From an uncultured Bacteroidota bacterium (GTDB lineage: Bacteria > Bacteroidota > Bacteroidia > Flavobacteriales > BACL11): a stretch of DNA of 64,000 bases. How positions within the stretch are numbered: the stretch's first letter is position 1; each line of letters opens with the position of its first letter. The notes below the pieces were generated by a model that had not been told where the DNA came from, made no database searches, and saw nothing but the letters and a program-made list of their open reading frames with translations. Shown here piece by piece: positions 59,355 through 64,000 of this stretch. Location of the stretch: positions 18,776 through 82,775 of the forward strand of contig CABXPN010000001.1 in NCBI GenBank assembly GCA_902514225.1. The letters run 5' to 3'. Made by a program: the position numbers and the translations under genes.

Positions 59355-62132
59355 ATGAGTAAAAAAAGGAAAAATAAGGGAGAGAATATAATTATTAGGG
59401 GTGCTAAATTGCACAACCTAAAAAATATATCGTTAGAGATTCCTAAGTATAAGTTGATTGTAATTTCTGGAGTTTCTGGTTCTGGGAAGTCCTCTTTAGC
59501 GTTCGATACATTGTTTGCAGAAGGGCAAAGAAGATACATTGAAAGTCTATCTTCATATGCCAGACAGTTTCTAGGAAAACTACAAAAACCAGATGTAGAT
59601 GAAATAATCGGAATTTCACCAGCTATTGCAATAGAACAAAAAGTAATTTCTAAAAACCCAAGATCTACAGTAGGTACTGTTACTGAAATATATGACTACC
59701 TTAAATTATTATTTGCCAGAGTTGGAAAAACATATTCTCCAATTTCTGGGAAACAAGTAAAAAGACAGCAGGTTTCTGATGTTGTTGATTTTATTTCTAA
59801 TCAAGAAAATAACACAATTTGTCTTTTAATAACAAAGATTGAGAAAGGTACAACCTCAAAACTTCAAACACTTTTACAGCAAGGATATTCAAGAGTATTA
59901 CACAATGGAAATGTGGAGAAGATAAATACTTTATTAGAAGAAAAAACAAAGTTAAAATCTGATAAATTACATTTAATTGTTGACCGTATCAAATCATCTG
60001 AAATTAATGATGATTTAATAAGTAGAATTACGGATTCGGTTGAAACTGCCTTTTTTGAAGGAAATGGTGATTGTATAGTTCTGATTGAAGAAAAGAAACA
60101 TAAATTTTCCAACAAATTCGAATTAGATGGAATAGTTTTTGAGAAAAGTTCTGTTCCTCTATTTGCTTTTAATAATCCGTATGGTGCTTGTAGTAAATGT
60201 GAAGGTTTTGGTACAATATTAGGTTTAGATAGAAACAAGATAATAAAAGATAAAAAACAATCCATTTATGGAGGTGTTGTTAGTTGTTGGAGTGGAATAA
60301 AACTATCAAAATGGAAAGATAGATTTATTCAAAACTCAGCAGAATATAATTTTCGAATTCATAAAGAATATCAAGATCTATCAGAAGAAGAACTAGATTT
60401 ATTATGGAATGGTAAAGGGAAATGTAAAGGAATTCTTCAGTTTTTTAAAAAATTAGACTCAGAAAAACATAAAATACAAAGTAGAGTAATATCTGCCAGA
60501 TACAGAGGAAAAACAGATTGTAACGAATGTAACGGGAGTAGATTAAGAAAAGATGCTTTGTATGTAAAGATTGACGGAAAAAATATTGATGATATCAGTA
60601 AAATGAATATTTCGGACGCTTTAGATTTCTTTAATAAAATAAAGTTAAACTCTGATGAAATAAAAATTGGAAAGAGAATATTAGTAGAGATAAAAAATAG
60701 ATTGTCATATCTAGAAAAAGTAGGATTAACTTACCTAACTCTTTCCAGAAAATCCGCTACATTATCTGGTGGAGAAAGTCAAAGAATAAATCTAGCAACA
60801 TCATTAGGGAGTAGTTTGGTTGGGTCAATGTATATCTTAGATGAACCATCAATAGGATTACATCCCAGAGACACGCAAAACCTTATAAAAGTTCTGAAAA
60901 ATCTGAAAGAAATAGGTAATACTGTTATAATTGTTGAACATGATGAAGAAATAATGGAACAAGCCGATCAGATAATTGATTTGGGGCCAGAAGCAGGAGT
61001 AAATGGTGGGGAATTAATTTTTCAAGGAAAATTATCTGATATTCATAAAGAAAAAAGAAGTCTTACTACTCAATATCTTTCTGGGGAGAGGAAAATTGAA
61101 ATTCCTAAAAACAGAAGAGATTGGAAACATTCTGTGAAACTTGAAGGAATAAATATAAATAACATTCGGAAAATGAATATTGAAATTCCATTAGAATGTT
61201 TTACTCTAATTACTGGAGTTAGCGGTTCCGGAAAATCATCTCTGGTAAGAGAAGCTCTAAAACCTTCTTTAGAACAAGTATTTAACGGGCAAACCTCTGT
61301 AAAAAGAAATTATAAGGAATGTAATATCAATACAAATAAGTATAGTAAACTTGAGTTTATCGACCAAAATCCGATAGGAAAATCATCTAGGTCAAATCCG
61401 ATAACTTACATAAAAGCTTATGATGATATCAGAAGTTTATTCTCAAATCAAAAATTATCAAAAACAAGAAAATACAAATCTGGATTTTTCTCTTTTAATG
61501 TAGATGGAGGTAGATGTGATAATTGCAAAGGAGAAGGAGAAACAACTGTAGAAATGCAATTTATGGCAGATGTTCATTTAATATGTGAAGATTGCAAAGG
61601 AAAAAGATTTAAAGATGAAATTTTAGAAATAACATTTGCTAATAAAAACATATCTGAAATTTTAAACCTAACAGTAGATGAAGCAATTATATTTTTCAGA
61701 GGAAATAATGAAGAAAAAATTGCAAACAAGATACAACCTTTGCAAAATGTAGGGCTTGGATATGTGAAATTAGGACAATCCTCTTCTACCCTTTCTGGAG
61801 GGGAAGCACAAAGAATAAAATTAGCCTTCTTTTTAGGTAAGGGTGCAAACTCCGAAAAAATAATTTTTATATTTGACGAACCCACAACAGGATTACATTT
61901 TCATGATATAAATAAACTACTTACATCTTTTGATGCTTTAATAGAAAAAGGACATTCTGTAATTTGTATAGAACATAACTTGGATGTAATAAAATGTGCT
62001 GATTGGATAATTGATTTGGGGCCTGATGGTGGTGATAAAGGAGGAAATATTGTTTTTGAAGGTACTCCTGAAAAAATGATAAAAAGCAAAAAATCAGTTA
62101 CTGCAAAATACATTCAGAAAAAATTAAAATAA
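59355..62132 (+). CDS. uvrA: Excinuclease ABC subunit A
   Basis: A 925-residue damage-sensing ATPase of nucleotide excision repair with two ABC modules. Module one: Walker A GVSGSGKSSLAFDTLFAEGQ (about 36), zinc finger CSKCEGFG and CNECNGSRL, signature LSGGESQRINLATSLGSSLV, Walker B YILDEPSIGLHPRDTQNLI. Module two: GVSGSGKSSLVREALKPS (about 620), zinc finger CDNCKGEGET with CEDCKGKRF, signature LSGGEAQRIKLAFFLGKG and IFIFDEPTTGLHFHDINKLL. The length suits the standard UvrA1 type. It is a single gene with its own promoter and terminator. Confidence 0.96.
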   Translation: MSKKRKNKGENIIIRGAKLHNLKNISLEIPKYKLIVISGVSGSGKSSLAFDTLFAEGQRRYIESLSSYARQFLGKLQKPDVDEIIGISPAIAIEQKVISKNPRSTVGTVTEIYDYLKLLFARVGKTYSPISGKQVKRQQVSDVVDFISNQENNTICLLITKIEKGTTSKLQTLLQQGYSRVLHNGNVEKINTLLEEKTKLKSDKLHLIVDRIKSSEINDDLISRITDSVETAFFEGNGDCIVLIEEKKHKFSNKFELDGIVFEKSSVPLFAFNNPYGACSKCEGFGTILGLDRNKIIKDKKQSIYGGVVSCWSGIKLSKWKDRFIQNSAEYNFRIHKEYQDLSEEELDLLWNGKGKCKGILQFFKKLDSEKHKIQSRVISARYRGKTDCNECNGSRLRKDALYVKIDGKNIDDISKMNISDALDFFNKIKLNSDEIKIGKRILVEIKNRLSYLEKVGLTYLTLSRKSATLSGGESQRINLATSLGSSLVGSMYILDEPSIGLHPRDTQNLIKVLKNLKEIGNTVIIVEHDEEIMEQADQIIDLGPEAGVNGGELIFQGKLSDIHKEKRSLTTQYLSGERKIEIPKNRRDWKHSVKLEGININNIRKMNIEIPLECFTLITGVSGSGKSSLVREALKPSLEQVFNGQTSVKRNYKECNINTNKYSKLEFIDQNPIGKSSRSNPITYIKAYDDIRSLFSNQKLSKTRKYKSGFFSFNVDGGRCDNCKGEGETTVEMQFMADVHLICEDCKGKRFKDEILEITFANKNISEILNLTVDEAIIFFRGNNEEKIANKIQPLQNVGLGYVKLGQSSSTLSGGEAQRIKLAFFLGKGANSEKIIFIFDEPTTGLHFHDINKLLTSFDALIEKGHSVICIEHNLDVIKCADWIIDLGPDGGDKGGNIVFEGTPEKMIKSKKSVTAKYIQKKLK

Positions 62133-62133
62133 A

Positions 62134-62159
62134 AAAACCCATCTTTCCAGATGGGTTTT
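62134..62159. terminator. Bidirectional terminator between uvrA and the Omp28-like gene
   Basis: AAAACCCATCT pairs with AGATGGGTTTT around a TTCC loop; both strands end in a T-rich run. It lies two bases after the uvrA stop. Confidence 0.87.
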
Positions 62160-62181
62160 ATAATGTCTCTTAAAATAGATT

Positions 62182-64000
62182 TTATTCTTTTATCAATTTC
62201 TTTACAATAACTTCATTTCCAATAATTGCCTCAATTATATAAACTCCATTAGCAAAGTCAGAAACATCAAACGTTAATGAATGAGAACCAATCATTGTAC
62301 CGTATTCACCTTTTGCAATTAGTTTTCCTTCAATACTTTTTACAGATATAGAAACTTCTTCTTCAGTGTCTAAAGTCATAAGTAAGGTAGTTGTAGAAGT
62401 CGTTGGATTAGGGTAAATATTAAAATCAATATCTGAATAAACATTATCTACTGAAGTTGCTATAGACACTGGTAAAGAAACAGCATTATCTATTGAACCA
62501 TTATTAATCAGCATTCCAACAACATGCATGTTGTTTATGTCCCAACTAGGATCTACGGTAAATTGGAAATTCTGAGTAAAGACATCTCCTGAAATATAAG
62601 TCGCCTGTGGCAACGCTCCTCCATTGAAAGATGGCTGAATTCCTCTTGCTACATGTCTATATACCATTTGCGCATCAGTCACCCAATTTGGTAAATTTAT
62701 CCAATCAGTACCATCAACATCTATTAATGATATTGTACCAGAATAAGAATTTGACTGATACCAAGTCCCTCCAGAACCTGTAACACTATCTTCTACTAAT
62801 ACACATGCAAAAGTCCAGTTTCCACTAATAGCAGAAGTAACTGTAGTTGAAATTTCAACATCAATAACATCTCCTGTAGAGACAGCAGTTCCTGTAAATG
62901 TTGCTGAAATAGGATCTACAATTTTTTGCATAAATTCTGCTTCAAATGCTGAAGGATCAATAGCATCTGGATAACCTGTCGTAGGGTCAATAGGCATCAT
63001 CTCTCTATCTATAACAGCTGAAGGAAAACTTCCTCCATGAAAACTATATAAACCTGCATCATAATCTGTAGCTGTCATTGGATCTCCATTATGAACCGCA
63101 ATACCTTGAAAATATCCATGATAATCTCTATCCATGAAATTTAAGGCAACAGCTCCTCTTGGACACCATCCGCACCAAGTTCCAGTAGCTTCTTCTCCTA
63201 CAACTAATTTATTTGGAGTTGGAACTACTGCAGTTATCTGTATAGAAGAAGCATCATTTGTCGGAACATTATCAGGACCCAAAGCATTTACATTAGACAA
63301 TGTAGCGGCCCCTGACACTGTTCCACCAGCTAATACTATAGGGTTTGTAAAAGAGACAGAATATGTAGATAACATTGGTATATTTACTCCAGTTACATTT
63401 TCAGTAATAACACTTCCGTTATAATCAAAATCTATATCAAATGAAGTCACAGTTGTTAATCCTAAATTAATAACATCAACTACTACATCTCTATTTTGTC
63501 CTGCAAGTCCTCCAATAGAGTTTATATTAGATAGAGCCATATCTAGATTTTGAAGTACAATCTGGGTTGTATCATAAGAATAACACACATCATCTACATA
63601 ATACTCAGAATTTACACCAGGATACAAATCTAAGGATGCAATTTTATTTATATTATTTGAGAAAACACCTTGGGAAACTCCATCAACAAGTACTTCCCAA
63701 ATATTGTTAGATAGATCAATATGAAATTTGATTTCAAACCAAATTCCAGATCCAGGGTACGAACAGTTAAATGATGTTCCTCCAGTATTGCTCATAACTA
63801 TACCACCTGTAGCGTCAAAATTCACTTCAAGAGCCCATTCAGTTCCAGGAATATTCTCAGCCTGAAAATTAAAATATCCTGTTTTACCAGGCACTATATA
63901 CATCATCTGGGAAAAGTCAAAAGTACCCGAAATATATGGAGTTGACGGAGATGGAATTAGGAGCCCTCCTACATTAGTTATACTTTGTACGGTATCAAAT
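62182..64000 (-). CDS. Secreted Omp28-like protein with type A T9SS sorting domain (5' end outside window)
   Basis: At least 605 residues; the frame is open to base 64000, so the N-terminus is missing. Parts from the window edge: a lectin/LamG-like beta region (GTEWALEVNFDATGG, FEIKFHIDLSNN), a CARDB-like segment (VDVINLGLTTVTSFDIDFDY), an Omp28-type domain with a thioredoxin-like CxxC (EEATGTWCGWCPRGAVALNF) and SFHGGSFPSAVIDR, and a C-terminal type A sorting domain (FNIYPNPTTSTTTLLM to ANGVYIIEAIIGNEVIVKKL). Export by Sec and T9SS to the surface is predicted; the CxxC may be redox active. The ATG at 63906 is internal and should not be used as start. Confidence 0.88.
   Translation of the reverse strand, partial: FDTVQSITNVGGLLIPSPSTPYISGTFDFSQMMYIVPGKTGYFNFQAENIPGTEWALEVNFDATGGIVMSNTGGTSFNCSYPGSGIWFEIKFHIDLSNNIWEVLVDGVSQGVFSNNINKIASLDLYPGVNSEYYVDDVCYSYDTTQIVLQNLDMALSNINSIGGLAGQNRDVVVDVINLGLTTVTSFDIDFDYNGSVITENVTGVNIPMLSTYSVSFTNPIVLAGGTVSGAATLSNVNALGPDNVPTNDASSIQITAVVPTPNKLVVGEEATGTWCGWCPRGAVALNFMDRDYHGYFQGIAVHNGDPMTATDYDAGLYSFHGGSFPSAVIDREMMPIDPTTGYPDAIDPSAFEAEFMQKIVDPISATFTGTAVSTGDVIDVEISTTVTSAISGNWTFACVLVEDSVTGSGGTWYQSNSYSGTISLIDVDGTDWINLPNWVTDAQMVYRHVARGIQPSFNGGALPQATYISGDVFTQNFQFTVDPSWDINNMHVVGMLINNGSIDNAVSLPVSIATSVDNVYSDIDFNIYPNPTTSTTTLLMTLDTEEEVSISVKSIEGKLIAKGEYGTMIGSHSLTFDVSDFANGVYIIEAIIGNEVIVKKLIKE

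Overview
The window is a gene-dense, strongly AT-rich chromosomal segment from a member of the Bacteroidota, most like the Flavobacteriia or a related order. Several things point there. Promoter -7 elements follow the Bacteroidota form TAnnTTTG, usually close to the start codon. There are type IX secretion sorting domains of both type A and type B, a gliding-motility gene (gldG), a bacillithiol gene (bshC), and families typical of the phylum (DUF3276, DUF5683, DUF1573, WbqC, CtlX, the APC-permease/UspA fusion). I found no rRNA, tRNA, CRISPR array, insertion sequence or prophage. Most of the window is core genome. No block with the look of a transferred defence or secondary-metabolite island was seen.

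Layout. 1-2800 (+): end of psd, a small secreted Cys/Lys/Ser repeat protein, an O-methyltransferase and proline dehydrogenase. 2801-6413 (-): a tightly overlapping operon of two guanidino-group enzymes (a DDAH/arginine-deiminase-like protein and CtlX) followed by argS. 6552-9558 (+): ftsK and lolA, then a start-less remnant of a DUF1287 gene. 9790-14520 (-): three adjacent secreted repeat proteins, the last with a type B T9SS sorting domain. 14550-18883 (-): bshC, guaA and a periplasmic-binding-protein-like lipoprotein. 18989-23538 (+): small membrane protein, mutL, two rhomboid proteases and an endonuclease/exonuclease/phosphatase-family protein. 23544-26272 (-): leucine-type dehydrogenase, nusB, DUF1573 lipoprotein and yajC. 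26389-30564 (+): ABC exporter, methyltransferase, acyltransferase and an unknown protein. 30604-34811 (-): phoH, purC, glycosyltransferase, ECF-like sigma factor and rsmG. 34906-40351 (+): SAM hydrolase, small monooxygenase-like protein, gldG, DUF4340-like lipoprotein, dnaN and an outer-membrane barrel. 40353-43097 (-): gcvT, comB and a zinc phospholipase C-like protein. 43178-54381 and on to 55017 (+): APC permease, DUF3276, parA, parB, DUF5683, lepB, wbqC-like, acyl-CoA carboxylase, thrS, infC, rpmI, rplT. 55087-59195 (-): ECF sigma factor, an unrecorded 58-residue protein, nth, recA, a TPR lipoprotein and yqeY-like. 59355-62132 (+): uvrA. 62182-64000 (-): a large secreted Omp28-like protein, cut by the window edge.

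How genes work together. Proline dehydrogenase and the DDAH-like/CtlX pair all lead from arginine or proline toward ornithine and glutamate metabolism, and the pair is translationally chained to argS. mutL, recA, nth and uvrA give a strong DNA-repair content. thrS-infC-rpmI-rplT is the usual translation cluster. The most interesting points are: gldG shortened at its C-terminus and lacking its normal partner gldF; an AUC start codon for infC; two neighbouring secreted proteins sharing a PINH-type tail; the Cys-rich secreted protein; a hidden small gene behind an ECF sigma factor; an inverted repeat at the leucine dehydrogenase start site; and a hairpin between rpmI and rplT. All functional statements rest on reading motifs by eye; no database search was run.
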